NCBI GenBank assembly: GCA_023433305.1
Contig: JAEZCZ010000026.1
Coordinates: 1-64,000 of the forward strand
Source: Pseudomonadota bacterium
GTDB lineage: Bacteria > Pseudomonadota > Alphaproteobacteria > Sphingomonadales > Sphingomonadaceae
Direction of reading: 5' to 3'
DNA length: 64,000 bases
Positions 8,655-19,333 of the stretch are shown in pieces (the stretch's first letter is position 1; each line of letters begins with the position of its first letter). The notes under the pieces are model-generated. The model saw only the letters and a program-made list of their open reading frames with translations. It made no database searches and was not told where the DNA came from. A program made the position numbers and the translations under genes.

Positions 8655-8936
8655 ATGACCGTCGCCCGTCGCCTCGTCATCTACGGCCGAGTGCAGGGCG
8701 TGTTCTACCGCGGCTGGAGCGTGGAGACGGCTAGGGACCTCGGGCTGCGCGGCTGGGTCCGCAACCGCAGCGACGGAACGGTCGAAGCGCTGTTACAGGG
8801 TGAAACACCCGCGATCGAGCGCTTCATTGACATGGCAAGGGCAGGCCCGCCGGCCGCGCGGGTGGACCGGATCGAGGCTCAACCGGTCGAACCGGACGAA
8901 AGCCTCGAGCTGTTCCTGCAGCGGCCAACCGCCTGA
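8655..8936 (+). CDS. acyP: Acylphosphatase
   Basis: The protein has 93 residues from the ATG at 8655, preceded by AAAGGAG; an upstream in-frame ATG at 8613 lacks such a site. It hydrolyses carboxyl-phosphate bonds of acyl phosphates. The whole protein is one acylphosphatase domain. The signature GRVQGVFYRGW carries the phosphate-binding Arg19, and GWVRNRSDGTVEA carries the catalytic Asn37. It ends nine bases from the convergent stop of ettA. Confidence 0.93.
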   Translation: MTVARRLVIYGRVQGVFYRGWSVETARDLGLRGWVRNRSDGTVEALLQGETPAIERFIDMARAGPPAARVDRIEAQPVEPDESLELFLQRPTA

Positions 8937-8944
8937 TTGCGGCC

Positions 8945-10624
<1,680 letters not shown>

Positions 10625-10725
10625 CGTCGTCCTTCGGGGTATTCGGTGGGTGTCTGGATTTGCCCGGGCAGATAGGCCCTCGGACGGCAGGGGGCAAGGC
10701 GGGAACCGCCACGCAGAAGGAGGCG

Positions 10726-12690
10726 TCAGTTGATGGTGGCGTTGAAGGCGACGGCAAGCGTTTCGAAGCCGCCGAGCGACGGGGCGGAGATCGTGAGCTG
10801 GTTACCGGAAATCGATGCGCCGACCGGATCGCTCTCATCGGATCCAGTGGCGTTGTCGTCTTCGATCGTTGGGGTCGATCCACACGCCGGGCCCGAGCGC
10901 AGCGAGCCCGGCACGTAGGTCATCGTCGCCGGCAGCGTGTCGTTGGCGACGAGGGCGGATGCGGGGGCGCTGCCGTCGTTCGTGATGAGAATGCAGTACG
11001 AGACCAGCGCACCGGGGATCGCCACCGGGTTGGTCGTACCGCGGACCGGATCGCTCAAAACCGAACTGACCTTGGTGACCAAGATATTCGCATGGGGTTC
11101 GCAGAAGGTGATGTCGTGAAGGGTAATGGCCTGCTGCCTCGGGTTTGCGGGAGCGAGCGAATGGTTGCCGTATTCGATCACGACCGTATCGACGGCTGAC
11201 TGGAACGTGACCGTGAGGTTACCCCCGCTCTCCGTATCGCCGGACAGCACATCGCCGAACGCTTCGTTGCCCACGACATAGTTGGCGGTCCCGTTGGTGA
11301 GCACCGGTACGACCGCTGAGCCTCCGAAGCTGCCCGTCACGCGGACGCGGTCGGCGAACTGGTTGGCGCCGTAATCGACATCGAAAATCTGGAACTGCAG
11401 CCCGTCTACCGGGATGGGCAGCGTTATCGTGGTCGTGGCGACCTGGCTGCGGTTGGCGAGATCGACGGTCTGGGCCAGCGAGTTCTGCGCGGGCGAATGG
11501 CCGCCGGTGACCTGGGTCGTCCTGATCGGATTGGCCCCGCCGAACATGGTGAGCCAGGCGCCGGGGTTGCTTATCGCAAAGGACACGTTGCCCATCCCGG
11601 GTACGGCATAGCTCGCGCTCGTCGAACCTGCGGACCAGCTGCGCGAATCCCAGTCGAACAGAATGGTGCTCTTGGGACAACTCAGGATGGGAGCAATCCC
11701 GGCGAGCCGGCTGCCGACGGTGAAGCTCGCGCTGTCCTGGTCGTCTTCGGACGCCACGCTGTTTCCCGGGGTGGAGTCGAGATCGGGCACGGAGGAGGCG
11801 CTTACCTGCGCGGTATTGCTGATCGTGGTCCCTGCCGCCGCGGTCACGGCTGCGTTGATGATGAGCGTCCGCGACTGGCCGGGCGCCAGCGTGTCGACAT
11901 TCCACAGGCCGGTCGTGGGATTGTACGTCCCACCCGAGTGCGAGGTGTACGAAACGCCTGCCGGGAGCAGATCGGCCACCATGACGCCGGTCGCGGTCGC
12001 GGGTGAGTCGGGCGAGTTTTCGACCGTCAGCGCATACTGAATACTGCTGTTGTTGCCGCCACCGCTGCCGACGGATTTACGGAGCGACAGGTCAGCGTAG
12101 CTGGCTGGTACTCGCGAGAGGTAGAGCTCGGCGTGCCGGAAGGTACCGCTTCCGCCAAACGAGAACCATAGGATTTGCGTGGTCTGGTTGCAGATTTCGA
12201 GGCGCCAGATCCCGCTGCTCGACTCTCCGACGAATGCCGAAAGCGCGTTATCCGGGGCGAAGTTGTGCTGAAAAGGCGGCGGGTTAGCTGTCGAATGGTT
12301 CGTGCCATTTCCATCGGTATTGACCGTCTGCGCCGCGTTGTCGCTCAGGTGCACGTTAAAGTTGTCGCCGTCGACCCAAAGCAGGTTACCGTTCACGAGC
12401 TGGACCCGTGTACCGGCGGGCGACTGCAAGGTCATGCTTAGTCCGCCGCGAGAGGTGTGAGTGGCGAAAACACCGATCGCAACTTCGCTGACGACAAAGT
12501 TCGCACCGACCGAAAACTCGCGGATCAGCGGACTGGAACAGCTCGTCCCGGTTTCGTTCAGCGATCCGTCGTTCGAGCTTACGTAGGTAGTGGTTTGGGC
12601 CGCGGCCTGAGCAGTCGGCAAGACGAGCGCGAACGCGATCGCCGCGGCCAGCCGCGCGAGGCGTTTCAGTACTTTCCCCCAGGTGCTCAT
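10726..12690 (-). CDS. Exported DUF11-repeat protein with an N-terminal P-domain-like module (operon gene 5)
   Basis: The protein has 654 residues from the ATG at 12690, which has AAGGGG upstream; the TTG one codon earlier is less likely. A signal peptide ends near 30 (AQAAAQ). Residues about 35-190 resemble the proprotein-convertase P (Homo B) domain: FATHTSRGGLSMTLQSPAGT, then FVGESSSGIWRLEICN. A DUF11-type unit (about 200-320: ADLSLRKSVG to ISNTAQVSAS) follows, then a middle beta-rich region about 330-540, and a second DUF11 unit (about 545-654) ending FNATIN. It is the last gene of a five-gene cluster, 54 bases after the giant gene. Likely secreted or surface-exposed; function unknown. 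Confidence 0.7.
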   Translation of the reverse strand: MSTWGKVLKRLARLAAAIAFALVLPTAQAAAQTTTYVSSNDGSLNETGTSCSSPLIREFSVGANFVVSEVAIGVFATHTSRGGLSMTLQSPAGTRVQLVNGNLLWVDGDNFNVHLSDNAAQTVNTDGNGTNHSTANPPPFQHNFAPDNALSAFVGESSSGIWRLEICNQTTQILWFSFGGSGTFRHAELYLSRVPASYADLSLRKSVGSGGGNNSSIQYALTVENSPDSPATATGVMVADLLPAGVSYTSHSGGTYNPTTGLWNVDTLAPGQSRTLIINAAVTAAAGTTISNTAQVSASSVPDLDSTPGNSVASEDDQDSASFTVGSRLAGIAPILSCPKSTILFDWDSRSWSAGSTSASYAVPGMGNVSFAISNPGAWLTMFGGANPIRTTQVTGGHSPAQNSLAQTVDLANRSQVATTTITLPIPVDGLQFQIFDVDYGANQFADRVRVTGSFGGSAVVPVLTNGTANYVVGNEAFGDVLSGDTESGGNLTVTFQSAVDTVVIEYGNHSLAPANPRQQAITLHDITFCEPHANILVTKVSSVLSDPVRGTTNPVAIPGALVSYCILITNDGSAPASALVANDTLPATMTYVPGSLRSGPACGSTPTIEDDNATGSDESDPVGASISGNQLTISAPSLGGFETLAVAFNATIN

Positions 12691-12744
12691 CAACCCCTTG
12701 CTAACTCAACATGGTTGTCGGCTCGTTAACTTTGGAATCGGTTT

Positions 12745-15700
12745 TCAGCGCCTGCCGAGGCCGAGGAAATCGAGGCTCGTCTCGTCGAACTTCACCTTGA
12801 TCGCCGCGAACAGGCCGCGTTCGGTGCTGCGCGCGGCGGCGAAATCGGGATCGCGGAAACCGACCACGTTGTAGCCGACGCTCAGCAGCGTGTTGTCGGC
12901 CGGAACGAAGCCGATCTCCGGCCCGATTGCGAAGCGGGTCGCGCCGTCCTCCAGGCTGGCGCGGACCGTGGCGCGCCCGCCGATCTCGATGCGCTCGCCC
13001 ACGGCCACGCGCAGGTTCGCGCCGCCGAGCAACGTCGTGTCGGCGAGATCGAAGCCCTCGAAGCGGTCGAAATTGTGACGCAGACCGACGAACAAGCCCA
13101 GCTCACCACGCTCGCGGCCGGCTCGGTCGCGCGGCGTCCAATTGCCCGAGACGCTGCCGATCAGCCGGCTCGACCGTGCGTCACCGTCGATCGTGAGCCG
13201 GCTCGGCCCCGCCGGAGCGGCGCTGCCCGCCGTCGCGCCGGCGATCCTGTCGCTGCGGTATTCGACCTTTGACAGGAATGCGAAGTCGGAGCCCGCCGGA
13301 CGATGCGCCAGTGACAGCGCGGCGTCGGCGATCTCGCTCGAGGCGCCGTCCGTTCCGGTCGCCTTGGTCCAGCGCATTGCGCTGCCGACGACGCTGCCAT
13401 CGCCGAGCTGACGAATGGCCGCTGCGGTGACGCCCTGCCGATTCGCCGTCTCGCCGTCGCGGTATTCGCCCCGCACACGCGCGCTCCATCGGCCTTTCTG
13501 CCATGCCGCGCCGAGCGTCAGCGCGGTGAAGTCCTCGCCGAGGGAAGACTCGCCAAGATGCCCGCCGCTGGCCACGGGATGATGCGGGTTGATCGGTTCC
13601 GTCGGAGCGATACCGCCGCCCAGCGTCCGGCTTCCGTCGATGGTGGCATCGACAGTCAGCGCCTCGGTCACGCGGAACGATTGGCCGAACGCAACCGATG
13701 CAAATGTGCGGTCCGCATCCGACAGCGTCTGCGAGCCGAGCGCGGAAACGATCTTTCCTCCGCGCCACGGGGTAATCTCGACACCCCCTTGCAGCGTCCG
13801 CGCGTCGATCGCGTCGCCCTCGGCAATTTCGTAAGTGCCGAGCAGCCTGATACCCGGAGTGATCGCATAGCGCGCGCCGATGCGGTGGCGAGTGGGCAGG
13901 TCGATAGAGTCGGTGCCGGACAAGGCGAGGCTGCTGGCCGCGCTCAGCTCGAGCCGCTGGTCGAACAGCCGCTGCGTTGCGCCACCTTCGAGCACGGTGG
14001 AGCGCCGCTCGCTTCCGTCGGCGAGATGGTCCGAGAGGTGCGCGAGGCCGAGGTAAGCATCGGTCGACCGGCCGCGCCACACGCCGCGCATCTCCAACGC
14101 GTCGCGCCGCGCCTCGTCGGTCAGGCTCTCGTCGTGCCAGGCGCTGCCGACGAGGCTGAGGCTCTCGGTCACCGCGACGCGTGCATCCGCGCCGATCTTG
14201 CGCCGGCCGCGCTCGGCGAGGTTCTGCTGGCCCACGCCATAGGCCTCGTCGAGCTGGCGCGCGTAGGCGACCAGGTCGACCGGGCCGCTGTGATGCTCGA
14301 TCTCGGCCGCGAGCGCCGTAGGAGTCTCGCCGTCGCGGCGGCTGAGCGCGGCCTCGGCGCGGAGCTCAGTCGCCTGGCCGATCCGCACGCGCAGATCCAC
14401 GGCGCCCAAATTGGTGCGCGCCTGGTCGCCCTCGTCGGTCACGACGGTTGCGCCGATGCGAAGCCGTTCGTCGGTGCTGGTCCAGGTCGCGCGCGCGCCG
14501 GCGTTCCATCGACCTCCGGCCAGCTCGTCGATCTCGTAATCGACCACCACGAAGCGCGGATTGAGCTCGGGATCGCGGCTCAGCACCGGCTCGGCGAACG
14601 TGATCGTGCCCGAGAGGGCATCGATGTCGTAGTCTACGAAACGGACCAGCTCGCGCCGGTCGAGCACGATCTCGGAGCGGAGCCGGTCGCGCACTTCGAT
14701 TGCCACGACTTCGCTGTTGGCGAGGATTGCGCGGCTAGCGAGCGGGTAGGGGCCGGTGATGCCGCCGCCCTGGAACTCGTCGCGGCGATGCCGCGTGCCG
14801 ATCTTCGCCGCGAAGGCCTGCGCCTGGACTGGGCCGACGCGGGCTTCGGCCTTCACGCCGGTGGCGATGCGCTGGTAACGGGCGAGCTCGGTCTGGTCGA
14901 AGCCTGTCTCGAAATCGCCGAACATCGCGTAGAACGCGCGGCTTTCGATCCGGACATAAAGCTTCTCGCGGCTCGCCGCGTCATGAAGCCGTTCGGTATT
15001 GTCGCCATAGACGGTGTAATACGCCGCCGGATCGATCGCACCGAGCAGCGGCTGATCCTCTTCCTGCTTGGCGCTGTCGTACGACGCGGTCAGCAGGAAG
15101 CGGCCGAGGATGCGGCCCTTGACGTAGAACGCGGTGCGCGCATCCTCGCCGAGGTCGCTGTCGAGCGCGTCGCCCCGCTCCATGTTGTCCGCCACGCTGC
15201 GCGCGCCCACCGTGCCCTCGGCGAGCCCGATGAGAGTCCACGGCTGGTCGCCCGGTTCCATCCACGCCTCGATGTCGGATTCACGCGTGGTTTCGCCATC
15301 GGAGAAGGTGAAACGGGCCCGCAAGGCGCCGCTGACCATCGTCGGGGCAAGCTCGATCCGGGCGATCCCGTCGTCGCCTTCCACCATCCAACTCGCGCCC
15401 GAAGCGCCGAAGCCCGAAAGCTCGCGGCTCTGTCGCGCAGTTTGCGAACTGACCGACTGATAGGGCCCCTCGAGCGTGAACGAACCGGAGATGCCCGCAT
15501 GGACGGGGCGTCCCTGGCGATCGAGGAACTGGACCGCGAGGAGGGGAGGGGTGACGCCGTCGGCTATCAGGCGCGATTGGTCGGCGACGATTTTCGCCAC
15601 CATTGGCGTGTCGGCGAAGAAGACCTCGCGCTCGAGGGTCGTCTGCGGGCCCGGTCCCGCCAGGCTCACCGAGAGCTTCGTGGTCGCGCCAGGCAAGCGC

Positions 15701-17748
15701 ACGCCGCGCCACTCGCTGATCGCGTACTTGCCATCCGGGCTGACGGTCGTGCCTTCGTAGGCAAGCGGATCGACCGGTCGACCGTCCGCGGCGAGCGAGG
15801 GACTCTGGCCCGGGCGATGCCGCACGACCACGCGAATAGCGGGCGAGCGCGGGTTGTGGCCGGTCGCCGGAAACAGGATTTCGTCGGGTCCGTCGCCGAG
15901 CGCCAGCCAGTCGACGCCGGCGCCGGCCGCCTCCTGGTCGGTGACAGAAATTACCTCCTCGGAGGGCGATGCTGCGGGGGGTGCGAAGCCCTCCGGCAGA
16001 TCGGCGACGAAATCGGCCTGCTCGAGGCTTCCGCCCTGGCCGAGCACGAAGCGCGAATCCGGTGCTCCCGCATTCCGCGTCGCCCTCGCGCAATCGATGA
16101 AACGGCCTCCCGAGGGCAGGGTGCTCTCGATTGCGCGAACGACATGCGTACCGGGTAGGACGCCATCGAAATGGTAACGGCCCGTGGCGTCGGTCACCGC
16201 AAAGCTGCCGTCTTCTAGCATCACTCGGACGCCCGGCACACCGATGGCGGCGCCCGCGCGGTCGCAGCGGCCCGCCGTGACGCGGCCGATCACGGTCATA
16301 CGGTCGGCGATGCCGTCGCTGCGGATCCGTACCGTCGCGCTGGCGGTTACCGGATCGCGCTCGCCGGCTCGTGCAGTGGCCCGGTTCACGGCCGGGCCGG
16401 GCGGCGCGTCGGCCGCGACGGTCAGGGCATAGGTAATCTCGCGCGAGCCGCCCGGCGCGATGGGCCCGGTCGTCAGCTTGAACCCGTGGCCGTCCGCATC
16501 GCGTGCGATACCTTCCGGCGCAGGTTGCCCGTCGACGCGCAGCGAGGCCGGCGACAACCGTAAAGAGCCCGGAAAACGGTCCATGATCGTGATGGAATCG
16601 CTCGCCACGTCACCGCTGAGGTTTCTCAGCGTCAGTCGATAGAGCAGGGCGTCGCCGGGCTGTGCTTCGTCGCGCGACACCCTCTTACGCAGCGCGATGG
16701 CGCCGCCCGGGCTGTCGAGGGGGATATCGATGCGCAGCGGAACGACGCTGACCACATCGAACGGGCGGCCGTAGGAGCCGTCGGTGATCTCGAAGGGCTG
16801 TCCGGAAGGGCCGTTGAGACGGTCGAGCTCGGCAGGGGAGGCCTCCGACGGTGCGCTGAAAGGCGCAGGCGGCTCTACCATCAACCGATACCGTCCGAAC
16901 GCCAGCAGCGGAAAGCGATACTCGCCCGTCCCAACCGAATGCACGGTGCCGGAACCGTCGGTCACGGCCAGGCCGCTGATCACGGTAGAGGGGTAGGGTG
17001 TAATCCCGTCGAAGGCGAATACCTGGGCGGGCGCCCCCGTCGCATCGTCAACGATGGTCACCCGCGCCCCGTCGATCGGCGTGCCGTCGCGGCTCGAGAA
17101 CACCACCCCGAACGGATCGGCGAGTGCGTGCATCTGAGCGGTCAGACCGCTCGCCGGCTGGCCGGAGGCGGCAGCGATAGAGATCGTCTCGTCGCGGTGC
17201 AGGCTGAGCTGGCAATCGTTCTGGATCGGGGAAGGGGGCTGGGGCGTGGTGTCGATCGCGGCAAAGAACAAACCGCTGTTGGCGGCCGTCTCGATTGCGA
17301 CGATATCCTCGAGGTCCCCTTGCTGAGTGGTGAGGCGGACGGCGACGCGATCGACCACGGCCGGATCGCGATTGGCGCTCGGCGCATCGAGCCGGATCAC
17401 CAGCTTCTGCCCGATGCGAACCTCGTTCGATGCCAGCAAGGGCACCGACACCGTCGTTTCGCCGCTGCGCGCACTCTTCAGCGGCGCACCGCAATAGCGG
17501 GCCTGGAGAAGCGCGTGTTCGCTACCGCCCGGCTGGACGACGAACGTGGTCAATTCGCCGGCGCGCGCGACGACGTCGAACGCCACTTCGTTCGATTCCA
17601 CCGCGAAATCCTGCTCGCCCACGCTCCAGCGCGCGGTGGCGATGTTGCTCACCGCTTGCGCCTGGGCAGGGGCTCCGCCGAACAACGCTATCGCAAGAAG
17701 GCACGCGCCGGCCGTGCGGAAGAGGTGATCCGCGAACTTCATTTCCAT
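12745..17748 (-). CDS. Giant surface protein: DUF11 and Ig-like modules followed by a large outer-membrane beta-barrel (operon gene 4)
   Basis: The protein has 1667 residues with a signal peptide to about 31 (PAQAQA). In order: a beta module with SNEVAFDV (about 32-60) shared with operon genes 1 and 3; a region about 60-345 with predicted Ig-like strands; a DUF11 unit about 347-477 (GGAIALRKRVSRDEAQPGDA...); a carboxypeptidase-regulatory/SdrD-B-like domain about 484-560 (VIGRVTAGRCD, VTDATGRYHFDGVLPGTHVV); Ig-like modules about 700-830; then about 830 residues of alternating amphipathic strands to the C-terminus. The barrel start carries YYTVYGDNTERL, FYAMFGDFETGFD and TELARYQRIATGVK. It probably anchors or displays the operon's other proteins, or exports them; neither is shown. 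GAGGTCAC precedes the ATG; the second ATG at codon 3 is also possible. Confidence 0.7.
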   Translation of the reverse strand: MEMKFADHLFRTAGACLLAIALFGGAPAQAQAVSNIATARWSVGEQDFAVESNEVAFDVVARAGELTTFVVQPGGSEHALLQARYCGAPLKSARSGETTVSVPLLASNEVRIGQKLVIRLDAPSANRDPAVVDRVAVRLTTQQGDLEDIVAIETAANSGLFFAAIDTTPQPPSPIQNDCQLSLHRDETISIAAASGQPASGLTAQMHALADPFGVVFSSRDGTPIDGARVTIVDDATGAPAQVFAFDGITPYPSTVISGLAVTDGSGTVHSVGTGEYRFPLLAFGRYRLMVEPPAPFSAPSEASPAELDRLNGPSGQPFEITDGSYGRPFDVVSVVPLRIDIPLDSPGGAIALRKRVSRDEAQPGDALLYRLTLRNLSGDVASDSITIMDRFPGSLRLSPASLRVDGQPAPEGIARDADGHGFKLTTGPIAPGGSREITYALTVAADAPPGPAVNRATARAGERDPVTASATVRIRSDGIADRMTVIGRVTAGRCDRAGAAIGVPGVRVMLEDGSFAVTDATGRYHFDGVLPGTHVVRAIESTLPSGGRFIDCARATRNAGAPDSRFVLGQGGSLEQADFVADLPEGFAPPAASPSEEVISVTDQEAAGAGVDWLALGDGPDEILFPATGHNPRSPAIRVVVRHRPGQSPSLAADGRPVDPLAYEGTTVSPDGKYAISEWRGVRLPGATTKLSVSLAGPGPQTTLEREVFFADTPMVAKIVADQSRLIADGVTPPLLAVQFLDRQGRPVHAGISGSFTLEGPYQSVSSQTARQSRELSGFGASGASWMVEGDDGIARIELAPTMVSGALRARFTFSDGETTRESDIEAWMEPGDQPWTLIGLAEGTVGARSVADNMERGDALDSDLGEDARTAFYVKGRILGRFLLTASYDSAKQEEDQPLLGAIDPAAYYTVYGDNTERLHDAASREKLYVRIESRAFYAMFGDFETGFDQTELARYQRIATGVKAEARVGPVQAQAFAAKIGTRHRRDEFQGGGITGPYPLASRAILANSEVVAIEVRDRLRSEIVLDRRELVRFVDYDIDALSGTITFAEPVLSRDPELNPRFVVVDYEIDELAGGRWNAGARATWTSTDERLRIGATVVTDEGDQARTNLGAVDLRVRIGQATELRAEAALSRRDGETPTALAAEIEHHSGPVDLVAYARQLDEAYGVGQQNLAERGRRKIGADARVAVTESLSLVGSAWHDESLTDEARRDALEMRGVWRGRSTDAYLGLAHLSDHLADGSERRSTVLEGGATQRLFDQRLELSAASSLALSGTDSIDLPTRHRIGARYAITPGIRLLGTYEIAEGDAIDARTLQGGVEITPWRGGKIVSALGSQTLSDADRTFASVAFGQSFRVTEALTVDATIDGSRTLGGGIAPTEPINPHHPVASGGHLGESSLGEDFTALTLGAAWQKGRWSARVRGEYRDGETANRQGVTAAAIRQLGDGSVVGSAMRWTKATGTDGASSEIADAALSLAHRPAGSDFAFLSKVEYRSDRIAGATAGSAAPAGPSRLTIDGDARSSRLIGSVSGNWTPRDRAGRERGELGLFVGLRHNFDRFEGFDLADTTLLGGANLRVAVGERIEIGGRATVRASLEDGATRFAIGPEIGFVPADNTLLSVGYNVVGFRDPDFAAARSTERGLFAAIKVKFDETSLDFLGLGRR

Positions 17749-17786
17749 GTGACCTCGAGCCGGGAAGCGCCTGGCTTCCCCGCCGA

Positions 17787-18827
17787 TCAGTTGATCGTCG
17801 CCCGGAAGATCAGCGTCTGCGCGGTCCCTGCGGCGAGACTGGCTATGGTGCCGCTCACTACGCCGCCGGATTGGGTTCCACTGCCCGCGCCGGGCGTCAG
17901 GCAGTCAGTGCCCCCGACCTTCACGCCGAAGGTGGAATCGTACGTGACTTCCGATGGCACCGTGTCGCTGATCGTGATGTTGCTCGCAGTCGCCCCGCCG
18001 GATGCGTTGCTCACCGAAACGCAGTACTCGACCACCGCGCCCGGGATGGCCGCACCAGTGCCGAAGTCGCCGCTGACGATCCGGCTCGATTTCGCGGCCG
18101 AAAGCGTCGCGGTGAAAACGACATAGTCGTCGGTCGCGGAAAAGGCCGCGTCTCGCGCCCCATCGTTCGGCCCCGCGGCGTCGGCGAAGATGGTATCGAC
18201 TCCGGCCGTGTTGGTGGCGGCTTCGCTGAGGTTGCTGCCGAGCGCGGTGCCGTTGTCGTTCTCTTTCGCGGTCGCGAGGAGCGTCAACGCTGCGATCGAA
18301 CCGTTCGCCAGCCCCGACGGAATGCTCGCGGCGACCGCGTGGACACGCACCTGAATGTCCGGCGCGAGCGCGTCGACATGGGTGATCACGGTGTCGCCCG
18401 CGTCGAACACGCCGTCGCCGTCATCGAGATAATAGGTGATCGGCGCCGTGACGTCGAAGTTGTCGGTTCCGGAAATCCCCGCCGCGCTTCCCGACGCCGT
18501 CTGGCTCGCAGTCAACTCGAAGTCGAGCGTCGCGTTCGAGAGATTCTCGATCGTGAAACTCACAGCCTGTGCGGTCGCATTGGGCACGACTTGTGTTGCC
18601 GTGTTGTCGACGCGCGCCACCGAGAGATCGACCTTCCGGTCCACGGTGATGTCGTTCGACGCGGTGGCATCCGCCTGCGGGATCGATGCCACTTCGTAAC
18701 TGACGGTCACGTTGTTGCTGATGACCGTCCCGGCCGCCGTACCGGCGGCAAAAGCCGGCGCGGACGCCAGGCTCGCAGCGCCGATCGCGCACAACGCGCA
18801 TCCGGCCAGAAGATGGTTTCCGTACAT
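17787..18827 (-). CDS. Exported DUF11-type protein (operon gene 3)
   Basis: The protein has 346 residues with a clear signal peptide (about 1-28, cleaved after APAFA). The mature N-terminus (GTVISNNVTVSYEVASIP, then TASNDITVDRKVDL) resembles the N-termini of operon genes 1 and 4. It then has NLSNATLDFELTA, YYLDDGDGVFDAGDTVI (an Asp-rich loop that may bind calcium) and a C-terminal DUF11-type unit (about 245-346) with GAVVEYCVSVSNASGGATAS and a final FRATIN. Two Cys residues in the last unit (EYC and DCL) could form a disulfide. It is 38 bases upstream of the giant gene. Likely a surface structural or adhesive subunit by analogy with other DUF11 proteins; function unproven. Confidence 0.7.
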   Translation of the reverse strand: MYGNHLLAGCALCAIGAASLASAPAFAAGTAAGTVISNNVTVSYEVASIPQADATASNDITVDRKVDLSVARVDNTATQVVPNATAQAVSFTIENLSNATLDFELTASQTASGSAAGISGTDNFDVTAPITYYLDDGDGVFDAGDTVITHVDALAPDIQVRVHAVAASIPSGLANGSIAALTLLATAKENDNGTALGSNLSEAATNTAGVDTIFADAAGPNDGARDAAFSATDDYVVFTATLSAAKSSRIVSGDFGTGAAIPGAVVEYCVSVSNASGGATASNITISDTVPSEVTYDSTFGVKVGGTDCLTPGAGSGTQSGGVVSGTIASLAAGTAQTLIFRATIN

Positions 18828-18850
18828 TCTAACCCCCTCGGTCTCGTCTC

Positions 18851-19318
18851 TCAGCGCACGGTCGCGTTGAAGTACACCTGGCCCGCTTCACCGGGTGGAA
18901 CTTGGCTGAAAGCCCATCGCAAATGTGTGATGTCCCCGATGGTTGCAGGGCGCTCTTGCCCATCGCTCTCAACAACCACTAGCTGGGCAAGCTTGCCCCA
19001 GGTCTTGGCGCCGTCGACGGAAACCTCGGCAACCGCCTCGGGCTCGTCGGCGAGCACGAGGTTGGCGGGCACCGGGTTCACGATCACGAAATCGTCGACG
19101 GCGTCGCTGCCCTGGTTCGAGAAGCGCGTCGTGAAGACGAGCGTGTCGCCCGGAACGACATTCGTCGCGTCGATTAGGCGTGGCTCAGCGCCCTCCGTCT
19201 CCGCCTTGAGCACCTGGACCGCGCTCTCGAGCTTCATCGGCTTCCCCTCAGCCGCGACGTCTTGCGCCACGATCATCGAAAGTCCTGCAAAAAGCATCGA
19301 CAAATATTTGAGAAACAT
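18851..19318 (-). CDS. Small exported single-domain DUF11-like protein (operon gene 2)
   Basis: The protein has 155 residues from the ATG at 19318, which has AGGA nine bases upstream; the TTG at 19333 abutting the previous stop is less likely. A signal peptide runs to about residue 23 (IVAQDVAAEG). The mature part is about 130 residues of beta-structure with the DUF11-like core (VVPGDTLVFTTRFSNQGSDA, VIVNPVPANLVL) and an aromatic C-terminal strand ending VYFNATVR. It lacks the N-terminal module of genes 1 and 3, so it looks like a minor or adaptor subunit. It is 15 bases after gene 1 and 23 bases before gene 3. Confidence 0.65.
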   Translation of the reverse strand: MFLKYLSMLFAGLSMIVAQDVAAEGKPMKLESAVQVLKAETEGAEPRLIDATNVVPGDTLVFTTRFSNQGSDAVDDFVIVNPVPANLVLADEPEAVAEVSVDGAKTWGKLAQLVVVESDGQERPATIGDITHLRWAFSQVPPGEAGQVYFNATVR

Positions 19319-19333
19319 CGTATTTATCCTCAA

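Noticed and set aside
13558..16158. An 866-codon plus-strand frame opposite the giant surface gene
   Set aside because: It is rich in Arg, Ala and Glu with no domain. The minus-strand frame has a signal peptide, recognisable modules and barrel strands.
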